A model generated the notes under the pieces. That model was not told the origin of the DNA, ran no database searches, and saw only the letters and a program-made list of their open reading frames with translations. From the NCBI RefSeq assembly GCF_047495875.1, contig NC_092471.1, positions 7,275,001 to 7,339,000 on the forward strand: 64,000 nucleotides of DNA, in the 5' to 3' direction. The translations under genes were made by a program, and so were the position numbers. The DNA comes from Pithys albifrons albifrons. Lineage: Eukaryota > Chordata > Aves > Passeriformes > Thamnophilidae. Positions 1-14,400 of this stretch are shown piece after piece (the stretch's first letter is position 1; each line of letters begins with the position of its first letter).

Positions 1-1552
1 AGAAACCCACCCGGAGCAAGAGCTTACAACTTCCAGTAAAAACAGAGACACCAAGGAAACTGATGGGTTTCGCCAGAAGAGATGTTATGCAAGAGTTTGA
101 TTTGACTTAGTTGGTGTCAGTTTTTCTAAAAAGAAAAAGACAAGCTTTTGCAAAGTGCTTCTCTTGCCCAGATTTTGTCTGTTTTGCAGCCTTTTCATAT
201 TTTCAGTGAACTTCCCTGGGGCTGAAAGCGACGCAGGGAGCCAGGACAGCAATACCTGCTTTCTTCCCTGCAGATTTTAAGTTATTACTGTAAAACAACA
301 GCATCTCACCACTCCTTGGAAAATTACACATCCCTTTTCCTATGGCAGCTGCCTTGATACCAGGGAAAAACTTGGGACTTTCTGCATGATCAGACAGGTG
401 ACATTACTGATTTTGCCAGCAATTCTCTGAGCACAGTCTGCAGAAAAGCAGACAGGAAAGATGCATTTCATGGATCAGCAGGAGACTGAAACAGCCCAGA
501 TTGTGCTCTGAGAACACAGGTAGCACTCAGGTAGGTCAGGGAGAATGGAGGATCAAAAGAAAACTCCAGGAGAAGAACAAGGTTAAGGGCAAGTTTGAAA
601 GCATGGAAGGAAGTTGCATGTCAGGAGCTATGGGACAGGAGGAGAAGGAAGATCTTCCATTCTGGAAGCACACACTCCAACAGCACAGCTCCTGTCCTGG
701 GATGTGACTACCCCTGCTATGGGCGGGACACCAGCAACACCTGCACCTGCCCCAGACACAGTTCGTGGCTCGCAGGAATCTGGAAATGCTGACCAGTATT
801 TTGTGCCTCTGGGCTGATACAAGTGTCACCACCCCTGCACTTGGAAGGACACTTCCAATTAACTGAAACCTGGAATCACAAAAGCCATTGGCCCAAAGAG
901 GTCAAGCCACAGCCTCCAGAACAAACCTTTCTGCTGCGTGGCGGATTCGGCCACATCTGCTCTGACCAAGTGTGGTGGCACATCAGCCACAGCCAGCAAG
1001 GACAGCACAGAGCAGAGACATCAAGCACACCACGCAGCAAAGGACACCGCCTCAATCTTGAACTCAACAAATCTTGCCTAGATAAGGATCCCTGGCCATG
1101 TTAATCACGTTCCCAGAACAACTCCCAGTCCTACTTTGGTTGAACTCCAGATAACCCGTGCAGAGCCATGGATGGCACCTCCACACAGGGGTTCAGGCCA
1201 CTTCCCAAGGCCATGTCACCTCAGTAAATCACAGGCCACTGTTAGAACCCAAATGGCTACAGACTCACTCCCCTGACCCACAGCCTCGCTCCACTTCATG
1301 TGAGAACACACATGGGGCTCCTCACCAAAAGGTCCTGTCACAGCAGGGGGAGGAACCTGAAAAGTAAAAGCTCGTGTACTCAGGTCCCCCCCTGAGAGGG
1401 AGAACACAAGGCTGCTGGCTCTGCAGGTCCCTGAGCATGGCAAAGGGTGGGAGCATCCCCAAATGGCCTCTCCACTCTCCTTGGACAGCTTCTGGAAATT
1501 TGGACACTCTAAACATAGGGTGGAAACAGGCTCTGGCCCCAGCATGCAGGGT

Positions 1553-1650
1553 CATGGAACAGTTTGAGCTGGAAGGAGACCTTGAAGATCATCTAGTTCC
1601 AAAGCCCCTTCACCCAGTGCAGGTTACTCAGAGCCCCTTCCAAGGTGGGA
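1553..1650 (-). mobile_element. CR1 LINE fragment, antisense to + strand
   Basis: The + strand shows the reverse complement of the typical CR1 3' segment: a gagctggaaggagacc-like block, then gatcatctagttcca, then a diverged cccttcacccagtgcaggtt stretch. This conserved end occurs throughout bird genomes. It is short, 5'-truncated and old, with no coding capacity. Confidence 0.75.
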
Positions 1651-1934
1651 TGCGAGGCCCCTGATCAGTGCAAAGACTGGTCTGTGCTGCCCCAAGTCCT
1701 GTGGTTGATCAGTGGGACTTGCCCGTGCTCAGGAATGTTGTTTTGGGACTGCCTGGACGAGGCAGCCCATGGCCCTGCCAGCTTAACCCCTCGGGAGTGA
1801 CCGCCCTCGGGAGCCCGCGGTATCTCGACTTTGAAAAACAACCCGCGACACGCAGATAAGGCTCGGCTCGGGGCACGCCAGGACGGGGCGGCAGCGCGGC
1901 TGTCCCGGCGGCACCGCAGCGACCGGGGGCACCG

Positions 1935-2235
1935 GGGTGTGCGTGCCCCGCATCCGGGGGAGCAACCCCCGCACCCCCGAGAGCCCCGAAACCCACCGGC
2001 ATCCCTGCATCCCCGGCACCCCCGCACCCCTGGGACCTCCGGAACCCCCTGCACCCCCAGGATCCCCGCATCCCTGGGACTCCCGCAACCCCGGGACCTT
2101 CAGCACTCCCGGGACCCCCTTGCACCCCTGGGTCCCCCGCACCCCCGGGACCTCCGGGACCCCCCGCATCCCCGGGAGCCCCGCAGCCCGAGATCCCCTC
2201 CACTCCCAGGACACCCGCACCCCCGCACCGCTCCG
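1935..2235. repeat. GC-rich minisatellite in SLC9A6 intron 1
   Basis: Degenerate repeats of roughly 10-17 bases built on gcacccctgggacc and catcccgggac variants, C-rich on the + strand and therefore G-rich in the SLC9A6 pre-mRNA. It lies about 200 bp past the exon 1 donor. The array lacks stops in several frames and so generates long spurious ORFs. Confidence 0.75.
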
Positions 2236-2423
2236 CCACGGGACAAGCGCTGTCACAGCCCCCAGCCAGGAGGGGCTCCCCCGCACCGAGGGGAGCGCTG
2301 TCCCCGCCGGTGCTGCCCCGGGATCGCCCGCAGCCCCCGGCTGGCCCAGCGCGGGGCCGGGGCCGCTCCCACGGGGCAGCTCCCGGGATTCCCAGGGATG
2401 GGGATGCGCGACGTGCCCCTCAC

Positions 2424-2682
2424 CGTAGATCATGGCCAGCCCGGTCTCGTGGAGGAAGCGGGCGCGGCGGTGCTTGAAGAGCCATATGGTGAGGATGGTG
2501 AGGGTGAGCAGCAGGATGAAGACGAGCAGGTTGGCGCTGTCCTGACGGTGGCTTTCCTCCGCCGCCTTCTCCGACACGATCTCCTCCTCCAGCGCCCCGG
2601 GCCGTGCCGGCACCTCGGCGGCCGCCCGAGCCCACAGCCCCACGGCCGCCGCCAGCACCGGCCCCGGCCCCGGCCCCGCCAT
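2424..2682 (-). CDS. SLC9A6: Sodium/hydrogen exchanger 6, coding exon 1 (partial gene)
   Basis: First coding exon of the endosomal Na+/H+ exchanger NHE6, which acidifies or de-acidifies recycling and early endosomes by exchanging lumenal protons for Na+ or K+. The exon encodes 86 residues and the first base of codon 87. A short Ala/Pro-rich leader (residues 1-30) is followed by an acidic stretch with LEEEIVSEK, then [11 protein letters not shown], a hydrophobic segment at about 51-69 and [19 protein letters not shown], which is almost invariant in NHE6/NHE7. The ATG at 2680-2682 has a purine at -3 and G at +4. The exon ends at a GTGAGG donor (2418-2423). Upstream reading is open to about 3090 but Pro-rich and unlike the family, so I use the ATG at 2682. 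The remaining exons lie beyond position 1. NHE7 (SLC9A7) is the close alternative; head-to-head linkage with MMGT1 and nearby INTS6L favour SLC9A6. The leader is much less conserved than the membrane segment. Confidence 0.93.
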
Positions 2683-3893
2683 CGCCCGGCCCGGCCCCGC
2701 CGCCACCAGGAAGCGGCGCTGGGCGCAGGCGCCGCGGGCGGGGGCGGGGCGGGAGCCGGATGGGGCCGGGCCGGGGGCGCGGGCGGGCCCGTACGGCGGG
2801 GTGGGGAGGGAAGGGGGGCCGGGGCTCCTGCGGAGAGGTTTGGGAGGGGAAGAGGGGCCCGGGGCTCCCACGCCGATATTTGGGAGAGGAAGGGGCTCCC
2901 CGAGGCTCCCATGCCGAGGTTTGGGAGGGGAAGGGGCTCCGGCGCTGCGAGGGGAGGCGATGGCGAGCCCTGGAGACGGGGCGAAGGATGCGGGAAGGGA
3001 GGAGGTGGAGGGGGCTCGGGGTCGAGGGTTCGAGAGGAGAAAAAATTCCCCAGGCAGGCTGGGAGCGAGGAGGGAGTTTTGTGGAGCCACGCACGGTGTT
3101 GTGCGGGGAGTGCTCTGGAAGGATGTCCTGCGGGGGGATGTCCTGCGGGATACTCCGGCACAGGCTCAAGGAGGGATGTCCTGCAGAACATCCCCCTCCC
3201 GAGCTTACGTGGGCCCCGGTGGGATGCTCGGAGAGCGACTCACACCGTGCCCAGGTGTGTGGATGGTGCCAGGAGCTGCCACCAGCGCCAGGATACGATC
3301 AGGGTCAAAGAAATAGGGAGTTTCGTGCAGCCGGTGGTGCAAGGGCAGCAATAAATGCCACAGTGATCAGGTTAAAGGTGATTTCCAGGAAACGCCCTCA
3401 AAGAGTTGCTTTTGTGCCTCGTATCCTTGTGCCCTGGGGGTATGGAGGACCCAGGAGGCGTGGGACCCTCGGGCTTCCTTGCTTTGCCCCAAGCCTGCCT
3501 CGGCCGGGGGTATCGCCCTGCTCGTGCTGAGCATCCCTTGCACCGTTTTTTCTTGCACCGCTCCCTCAAGCTTTGAGGTTAAACACGTGGAAATTACGGG
3601 GAATTACCCCAGACCCCCGCGGCCCCGCGCTGTGCTTTGGGCCGGGAGGGATCCCTACAGTGCCCTTCTCCCTGCGCCATTCCCCCGGGCCCATCCCGGC
3701 TCCCGGGCCCATCCCGGCTCCTTCCGGACCCCTCGGATTTATCAATGGCCCCGCGTGGGAAAGGGGCGCGATGGCCACGCCCCTTTCTGTGCAAGCCACG
3801 CCCCTCTGGCGGGTCCGCCCTCCTGGCGCGGCCTGACCCCGCCCCCCGTGACGCCATCGGGGCGCGCCGGGGGCGCGCTGGCGGCGGGTGGCG
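2683..3893. promoter_or_regulatory. Divergent CpG-island promoter of SLC9A6 and MMGT1
   Basis: The two start codons face away from each other 1.2 kb apart in very GC- and CpG-rich sequence with no convincing TATA box. Near MMGT1 I see an ETS-like cttccgga (3721-3728), two gccacgcccct KLF/Sp-type boxes (3774-3784, 3795-3805), a CG-rich Sp box (about 3837-3847) and a CRE-like gtgacgcca (3848-3856) just 38 bases before the MMGT1 ATG. Transcription start sites cannot be read from sequence, but MMGT1 probably starts between about 3800 and 3890. Short direct repeats also lie inside, with a period near 41 bp at 2824-2945 and a ggatgtcctgc motif at 3121, 3136 and 3174. The shared layout is inferred from orientation and spacing. 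Confidence 0.8.
2824..2945. repeat. About 41-bp tandem repeat, three copies
   Basis: The unit is gctcc(c/t)..gcc/gga..tttgggag(a/g)ggaag(a/g)gg, beginning at about 2824, 2864 and 2905. Copies differ at several bases. The array lies about 150 bp upstream of the SLC9A6 ATG, inside the divergent promoter. Confidence 0.7.
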
Positions 3894-6429
<2,536 letters not shown>

Positions 6430-6547
6430 GACTTTTACAGATCACACCAACAACCAGGACACTGAGATGTAATATTCAAGTCGGGGATGTAAACACTTTT
6501 TTAATTTCTGGAGCAGTATTTATATTGATCTTCCAGACTTTATAAAG

Positions 6548-6581
<34 letters not shown>
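6548..6581. repeat. (TA)n microsatellite
   Basis: Alternating TA over 34 bases with one C interruption, about 120 bases into the MMGT1 3' UTR. Confidence 0.95.
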
Positions 6582-6691
6582 AACTAATGACCTTCTTTGT
6601 ACACTGTTAATGAGAATGACCGAATTATGGATTGGCAATGCAGTGTAAATTCTACAGTTATGCTGTGAAACACATCTTCAAAGTTTCAGAT

Positions 6692-6697
6692 ATTAAA
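6692..6697 (+). terminator. MMGT1: Proximal MMGT1 polyadenylation signal (ATTAAA)
   Basis: Variant hexamer 263 bases after the stop codon, followed within 60 bases by a T-rich stretch. Use is inferred. Confidence 0.45.
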
Positions 6698-8444
6698 ACG
6701 AGTTGCAGCTGACTTAACTTCAGTTAAAACAAAAAGCAAGCTAGTTTTTTTCCTGCAGTTGATGTCCTTTGACAGGAGGGAATGTTTGAGTGTATTTATT
6801 TTCTCGGTTTGCTTGCACTACAGTCTGTGGAGCCCCTTGGGAATGCTGTGTGCACTGCATCACTGAACAGCAGGAAAAGGGGCAGCATCTCCTCTCCTGG
6901 AATGCCTGTGGGAGGCCTGCACGGTGTGGCAGGGGAAGTCAGAAAGGGTGCTTTTGGTTATTATTTTTACAATGCTGAGAACGGTTTGGTTTTTCCCCCC
7001 TGTTTTTTCATTATCACATAATTTCCTTGTTGCCCTCCCTTGTTTCTTGTAAGTGTCTGATGTTGCCCTGGGGTGCCTGGGCTGTGGCTGGGCATTGGTG
7101 CCTGTGTGGGGTGGCGGCTCACACAGATAATCCCCCACACTCAGTGCTCACCCACTGTATCCGTGTTCTCCGGTTGTGTACGTGGGAATGTTGAACATTG
7201 TGAACACTCTGAACACTGTGCTGGCACCAGGTACAAGCTCCAAGTCATCTTCTCTGACTATCAGTAGGAGCTGTCCCTTCTGTCAGGGGTCCAGCAGCTT
7301 GCTCTGTTTGCTGGCACTAGTCCAGGTCCTGGGACAACTCCCCCTTTTCTGCCAACAGAGCCTTTCATTTGATTTCTCCAGCTGAGCCCTTCATTGATTT
7401 AAGATTACTGTCTTGATTTCATGTATTAGAACAGATTATACAGTCCTTAACTCTAACTCATATCTAAATTCTCATCTCCCCTCAGGGGCTGAATCAGTGC
7501 TCAAGTCTCTTGGTCTGGCATTTTGCCTCCCTGATGTAGCAAAGGTAGGGTGGGTTGAGATACTGGTGGGGCCAACAAGAATTTTTCCTGGTTTGAGGAT
7601 GTCTCATTGCCACAGTGGAAACTCAGCCTTTTGTCCTGGCATCTGTTGGGTTGTGTTTGTTTTGGGGTTTTTTTAAGCTGTTAAGAACTGTCAAAGGCAA
7701 AAAGCTTTGCAAAAATACTGTGTAAACCGAAGCCTCTTTTTCTAGCTTTTCCCATCCTATGGAGTGGGTGCCCCAGTGCTCAAGCAATTACCCATAGCTG
7801 CTGCTCTACAATCACTCTTAAGCATCTGGGTTTGGTTGGAAAGGGTTACTCTGCCAGCTGAAAGCATCAGAGCTGCAGGATTATTCCCCAAAGTGTCCTG
7901 GTTCCCCCCTTGCTGGTGTCACAAATCAGCTCTTGCCAACTGCCCTCACCAAAGGCATCAGAAATAGTGTCAGGTCATTTCTCCATTGTGGACAGAGCTC
8001 TTTCCTTGGGGAGCAGGGCTGCTGTGCAGCAGTGCTGCATGGAGGGAAGAGCTGAACAGTGGCCAGGTGACCTTGTGAGGCAGAGGACAGACAGACTTAG
8101 CAGAGGGAGGGAGAAGCACAGCATGGTAACCACTGTACCAGATGGTCCTGCAGCCGTGGTTGGCAGTGAGGGTTTGCAGAAGTTCTTAGAGCAGAGCTGT
8201 TCACCCAGAACATCCAAGAAGCCCCGTTTGTGCTGCTGTGAGGCTATGAGGACCTGCCCAAGGCCGAGGTGCTCCTGTGGGTCAGGGGGATGGAGAACAT
8301 CACCTGCTGCTCGGAGCAGGTCCTGCTGGAACACCCTGTGCTGCATCAGGGCCCTGCTAACGATGAGTAGCCTTACTCTGCAGCAGCAATGGTTATATCA
8401 CAAAGCTGTACAAATTATTTTTTCTTATTGATCTCACAATGTCA

Positions 8445-8450
8445 AATAAA
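8445..8450 (+). terminator. MMGT1: Distal polyadenylation signal (AATAAA), probably MMGT1
   Basis: Canonical hexamer in an A/T-rich context followed by a TGTTTATTTGTTTATTT GU/U-rich element, the arrangement expected of a strong poly(A) site. It is assigned to MMGT1 because no other + strand gene precedes it. Confidence 0.6.
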
Positions 8451-8465
8451 AATTGATATCCTTAA

Positions 8466-11400
8466 AGTGTTTATTTGTTTATTTCTGACCATCCTGGAGC
8501 CTGAAGCAGCAAATCCCTGGTGACTTGACTGTTTAAAAGGGACTGCCTACCACTGACATGAAGTGATTGCCTTAATTACAGCAGCTCTGTGTGAAAGTAC
8601 TGCCTGGCCTGGTGTTCATTACTGGGAGATAAGATCAGTAGAGGGGATCAAAATAGCTGCAAGTAGCTGAGTAAAACATTTTGGAGGGAAATGCTACCAG
8701 CCTGGGGATCTGCCTGCCTTTGTGGCTCCTCATCATCCTATCTGGCAGAGCTGACATATTTTCTGTCTTCAGTTTAGCCACAGTAAAGGCTTTTCTGCCA
8801 TGTGCTAATCCCCTGCCAGCCCACAGGGCTTCTGCAGGGTCTGGTGTTGCAACAGTCGCTGGGGGAAACTCTTGGGCTGCTCAGAGGGCTGGTGATAGTT
8901 AAAATCTTGGACTTGAGCAAGATCACTTTTCACTCCCTGCTCTGCTTTTCTGTTGGGAGTGGGGTTGAAAAGTTACCAAAGAACTAGAGGAGTTTGCTTA
9001 ACAACAGCATCCACCAGGATTGCACCAGAGAGAGCAGCAGACACCTTTCATCTGCTTTCCCCACTGCTACAGCTCTCTACACCCAGCATGGAATATGAGG
9101 GTGTAAAACACCAACAATCAGCTCCCAAAGCCACCTCGTGCTTACCTTGCAATGTGTGGTTCTTCACAGAAGGGCTTCTTTTCTTCAAAAGCAAAGCAAG
9201 AGTTGAGCCAAGAGCTTCTTGGATTGGAACAAAGTTTCCAGCCTCGCCCAGTGCACATTTACAGTCATCAGGTGATGGCTTTGGCTATAGGCCATGATAT
9301 TTCTACTACATTATATACTAAAAAAAAATGTGCTGGTAATTTCCATTTGCTGCTGAAGTAGCAGGTTTAATCTGCATTAATTTTGCTGGGTTTTTCTACT
9401 CTTCCAGTGAGATCTCAGTAGGGAATTTTTGTTTAAAGCTAAGGAAGGCAGGAGCTATTCAGACCCTCCTCACAGGTGAAGGGACAAGGACCACGGTTTG
9501 CATCAGGGATTTGCTACTGGCACTGCCCCTTCCATGGGAGAGGCCAGGCTGGAAGTGCAGCTGGCAGAAAGCTCTTTTCCTGGAGAGTCAGTGAGGGCTG
9601 AACTGCAGCACTGTGTGTGGAGATCATTCCTGGTCACACATCTGACAGCTGAGGAGGAGTTTCACGTGGCCCCTCTGCATGTCAGCAGAGCCATTGCTGC
9701 TCCCCGGGACCTCGCCATGCCTGGGCAAAGGGTGTGCCCTCTCCCCACTGCTGCCCAGAGAGGGGTCAATGCTTTTGTCTGGAAAACTACTGGCTACTGC
9801 CCCTTTTCCACTGCTCTGGAGCACCCACACAGCCCCCCCCCCGGAGAAGAAAGCAGGGAACGATGGTTACTTTCTCTTTTTGGCTTCCTTGTCACTCACT
9901 TCCCATGCTCCTGGTTCCCTCGCCCTTCACCACACTGCAGCAGAGCTGTCCTTGTCCGTCTCAGACACCTTAAATGAGGACATCAGCTGTGGGGACATCC
10001 TCTACCTGGACACAGCCCCCCCTTCCCACCACGGGTGGCACCATTTCTGCTCCCTTTTGGGGTCACCTGCACCAAAAGGGAGCAATTTTATTCATCCTGC
10101 AGCATCTGGGGCCACAGTGCTGCCCCCAAGCTCCCCGTGGGAAGCCCCCAGCGAGGCAGGGAAGATGCAGCTCACTCTGCAGTTCCCTGCTGTTCCAGCC
10201 AGTCCTGTGCCGAGCTGGCAGCCTGCCTGCAGAAGGGAAGGGCAAAGCAAGGCTATTTTGAATGTTAAACAAGCAGAAGAAACTTTGGTACCAGCTTTCC
10301 ACAGCCAGCACTAACAGCAAAGGCAAAACACTCCTTGGATTTGGCCTTGAGGTTCACCTTGAAGTCGTAATCACCAGGGGCAGAACCCCAGCAGAAATAA
10401 ATCTGATATTCCAGCAGGTAAAAGCCTTTTAATCAGCCCCAGGTTGGTCTCAGTGACACAATGTCATTTCAAAACACTTCAGACTGCAATGAAAGCTACA
10501 TCTTTAAAATGGCAGCTAATTAATTTTCCTGTCCTGCTAACTTAATCCTTTTTCCAGCCAAGAAAGGCAAATGGGAGTTCACAGAGCAGTGAGGCAGCCA
10601 GAGCCTGGCAGCGTGAGCAGGAACACAAGCCCCAGGGCTCCTTGGCAGGGGCCCAGGCTGTGCAGTGTCACAGCTTCCCAGGCCACTTTAATAGGAAGGG
10701 AGAGGGGAAAAAATTAAAAGGGGACATTTGGATTATAAAACCAATGGCTCGTCCTATGCCAGTGGTCCCGGGGAACCCACAGGCCCACACACAGACAGAT
10801 GTGGCTGTTTATTCCCAGTTCCTATCCCAGTGGAACCCTTGCTTGCCAGGCACAGCACCCGGCACTGGCATTGCCCTCCCTGCCCAGACTGGTGCTGGCT
10901 GGACCAGTTTCCCCAGGATCTGCTGGAGGCACATGGTGCTGCAAGGGCATTTCACTTTGGATTTAAGGGGAAAAAAAAGCAGGGAAAAAAATTCTCCCTC
11001 CTCCCTCAAAGTATTTCTGCTGTATATTTTAGAGCAGCCCAGGGCCAGCCATGGAAGGCCAGCATTGATGTCCTTGGAGCCCCAGGCTGCATCATCATCC
11101 TTGCCCTGCCCCAGGAGGTCTCTGCTGCAGCACAGGGTGCAAGAGGAACGCCCTGTGCACACAGCAAATGCTGAAGCAGGGATTTATTCCCCTATCTCAG
11201 ATGCAGAAGTGCACAAGACACAGCACTTGCATCCCCCCAAAGCAGTCTTGGAGCAGACAGTTCAGCAGGTGCTCCAAAGAGGGTCTTCTCTACCCCACAT
11301 CCACACCAAGCTCTCATCCCCTGGGCCATTTTCAGAGCCTCTAAGGTGCCTACAGGCTTGGGCTGAGCCCCCAAACCCACAGTAAGGCACCACCTCCCCA

Positions 11401-14400
11401 GCACAACACAAAGTATGTGTAGGGGACAGGGGGCCAAGCAGTGCCTCTTCCCTTCCCAGGGCCACCCCCCTGCCCTGATTTGCAGGCTCCTGTCACACAG
11501 AGATCTCTGCTGAGGGACCCTGGTGAGAGCAGTGCCATTCCCATGTCTAAGGCACCACCATCACTCTGAAGCAGGAGCTGTCTGCTCCTTCCATACCTGA
11601 TTGAATGCAGCAGCTTCAGATCACAAAGAAAAAGCCATAGCAGAGCAAGATCTGCATTTACCCACCATGGGAAGGACCAACAAATCCTACAGGCTGCAAC
11701 AGGGCTGGGTAACAAACTCAGGTCAGCTTCAAGTACAGCCTTGCTGCTGCCTTGGGTTGGCCAGGGCTGGCAGGAAGGACAACCTCGGGAATGGACAGGC
11801 TGAGATGTCTCCCACCATGGCACAGTTTGGGCAGGGGAGGTCTGCAAGCACTCTCCTCTCTGCCTTTGCCTCTTGTGCTCAGGCAGCAACTGCAGAGGTT
11901 GAAGGGGCACAAGTGAGGCTCAACCCCAGCATTTTCTGGGAAGCAGAGCAATGGGACACTCAACAGCAAGTTGAAACAGGAGCACTGAAATAAGGGTTGA
12001 GTCATATCAGGACAGCTCCAGGCAGAGCAGAGTCCACCAGCACAGCACCGCAACACCCTCAGAAGGCACTACCGGCCTCGTGCTGAGCACAAGCAGAGGG
12101 CTGCCAGAGGCACAGCTCTGGTGCAAGTTTCCATCCTTCAGGGAAGCTCCCCACCTGTGTGTCCATGCCCAGGGATGAACAGGACAAGGCTTTCACTGGT
12201 GTTTTCAAACTTCTACTGGTTTCCTATCATGACAAGAGCTGTCCCTTTTTCACTCCTTGCTGTCACAGCCCCTTCTCGCCTCAACAGAGTGAGCACACCA
12301 AGTCCAGGGGTGCAAGGCATACCCTGGGAAGGAGAACCTACTGTGCTTACAACCGCAGGAATGCAGAGTTTGGCCACCTGGAACGCAGACAAAATCCAGC
12401 TTTCAGCTGCCCCACGAGGTCAGAGCGTCCTCGGGGTCCTGTTGTGTGAAAAAAGGCATCACGCTGGAAAAAAACATCACTCATTATCTGTATTATCCAT
12501 TTCCCATCACAGCCTGGGCCATGACTCACCAGCAACTGCCTCTCCTGCAGGGAATTCACAGCCCATTCCCAGGAGCGGGTCTGACCCGGTTTCACCGGCT
12601 GGAGCCGCAGGGGCTGCGCAGCAGCAGCTCAGTGAGATCCCTCCCCAAGCTCTCACCAGCACCAGCATGTCCTGCCCACATCCAGCTCCCAGCAAGCCAA
12701 ACGCTGCCATTGCATGCTGGTGTTCCTGTTCTCTGACAGCATTCCCCCAGGAGGATTTGCTGGATGTGATTCACCTAAAACTGTCTCTTCCAGAGCTTTC
12801 AGCTCTCCCACCATCTCCCTTTTCCACTAACAATCATTTTGAATAGCAGCTTCCAAGCTCTGTCTGCTTCTGTATGAAGAGGGAGGAGCCTCGAATCCAG
12901 GGATGCAATTTCAAAATACCCTGGGGAAGGAAAGGCACTGGAGCAGACAGGCTCAGAATCCAAAACTCTAAAGAAGCACCACCACCACAAGTGCCCACAG
13001 CCTTGGACAGCTTCTCTACAGCCCTCCTATCTTCCTCTTTCTAAGCTCTTGCTTTTTTCCAGCCCCCAAATCCTGTTTCCAGCAAAAGGCACCCCCTTCA
13101 GCCACCTCTTTGTGGAAGGCACGGGGAGCCTGTCCTGTCCCCATCCCATGCTGCTCCCATTCCAGTACCAGGCTGGCAGGTGGGAGAGCTCAGGGAGGAA
13201 GGAGCCCACTGACACACACAAGAGCCCAGCAGCCAATGTGTTGGTTTGTGGTGGAGTTGTCCACACCAGGGAAATAATTCAAGTGTACAAGACCAAATTA
13301 GGACACAGATTTTCTAATAATCTTTGCTTGTGACACACTGTATGACCTTGGGTAAGTCCCTCCATCCCTGTTTAAAGACTCTCTCAGAGGAGAGCCACAA
13401 GACTTTAATTAGCAGCCCTAAAAGTGCTCGAGATAGTTTGTCTCTCTTCCAAAATAACCAACTGCAGATGAATTGGAACAGCCTTGTTTTCAAATTCTGC
13501 AAGCAACTGGGATCCAGGCTGCTCTCAGATCAGTCACTTCAACAACATAATCAAAGTTAAATGTGCCAGCTGTGCATGAAGGGTTTTAATATGCTGCACA
13601 GGCTGGAAAACAGCTCAAAGAACCAATGCTATTTTTCCATGCCTGGGATGTCACTGTTGAGCAGCTGCATTATATATAATCATCTGCAATCAGCAAAATG
13701 CCCTTTTTTAATCACTTTTTAGTCTTGGGGAAGAGGGCTCATTTTTATTTCTGTCCTACTTAGGAAAGCACCCTCAAGCCTTGAGGCGGCCACTGCCAAG
13801 GGATCAGCAGCTACTCCAGCACCACGTGCTGATCAGAAACCCTTGGCTGCCCACGATGGAACCCCAAATACCCTGACAGGCTCCTGCCCAGAGAGTAACT
13901 GCTCATACTGTCACCACTAGCTCAAGAAACACTAAGTGCTTTTCCACAAATCCAGCAATAATCCAACTCCAGTTGCCTACTGTCACATTTTCAAGACCTG
14001 GATAGTTCCCTGTGGGAAACCAGAGCACAGACCAGCATCCTTCTCTACCTCTGCACAAGCACGTGGGCCGCAGCTGCAAGATGAAGCAACACAGAAAGTC
14101 TCCCAGATCCATCCTTTATACAATAAAGGCCAAACCTCTCTTTGGTATATTCTACATGCTAAACATTTACAAAAAAAATTTAAAATATGCACCTACTTAG
14201 GAGAAAATGTCAAGAAACAGGGTGACCACGCAAAAAATGCTTTGCTCTTGTAACTACCAAAGTGCTTTATAACCTTCTCCTCCCATTTACCATCCTGCAG
14301 GGCTGTATTTTTTAAACAGGCAGACACCGTGAGGATGATTCCCAAATAGCTCTGTCCCTCCTACCAGGCTGCTCAGCAGCAGCAAGTGGAGCACTGGGAT

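Larger units (their letters stand above)
1..2423 (-). other. SLC9A6: SLC9A6 intron 1 (5' part)
   Basis: Sequence downstream of the exon 1 donor on the minus strand. No further NHE6 exon is recognisable here on either strand, so exon 2 lies outside the window. Positions 1-1550 hold no recognisable gene or repeat. A CR1 fragment (about 1553-1650) and a GC-rich tandem repeat (about 1935-2235) are listed separately. Confidence 0.75.
6430..8465 (+). other. MMGT1: Probable MMGT1 3' UTR
   Basis: Sequence from the MMGT1 stop to the last strong polyadenylation signal before the intergenic region. A proximal ATTAAA lies at 6692-6697 and a canonical AATAAA at 8445-8450. A long 3' UTR is usual for this gene in mammals, so I infer one continuous UTR with alternative ends. 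Transcript extent needs RNA data. A (TA)n tract at 6548-6581 and a coding-looking segment at 8170-8370 lie inside. Confidence 0.55.

Noticed and set aside
2424..2682. SLC9A7 instead of SLC9A6
   Set aside because: The conserved exon cannot fully separate the two paralogues, but head-to-head MMGT1 and nearby INTS6L are the SLC9A6 neighbours.
1783..3354. Very long open frames on both strands (435 and 507 codons)
   Set aside because: They run through the GC-rich minisatellite and the promoter and are low-complexity Pro/Gly/Arg sequence. Only the 86-codon NHE6 segment on the minus strand is conserved, and it ends at a splice donor.
3888..3893. Upstream GTG start for MMGT1
   Set aside because: Non-AUG start two codons upstream; the ATG at 3894 has a strong context and matches the known N-terminus.
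8239..8241. TGA read as selenocysteine
   Set aside because: No start codon or upstream exon connects to the frame, and no SECIS-like stem is evident. Kept only as an open observation.
9679..12846. Single-exon frames of 211-247 codons in the intergenic region
   Set aside because: Compositionally ordinary for GC-rich sequence, with no domain, splice structure, start context or polyadenylation partner, and similarly long frames overlap them in other phases.
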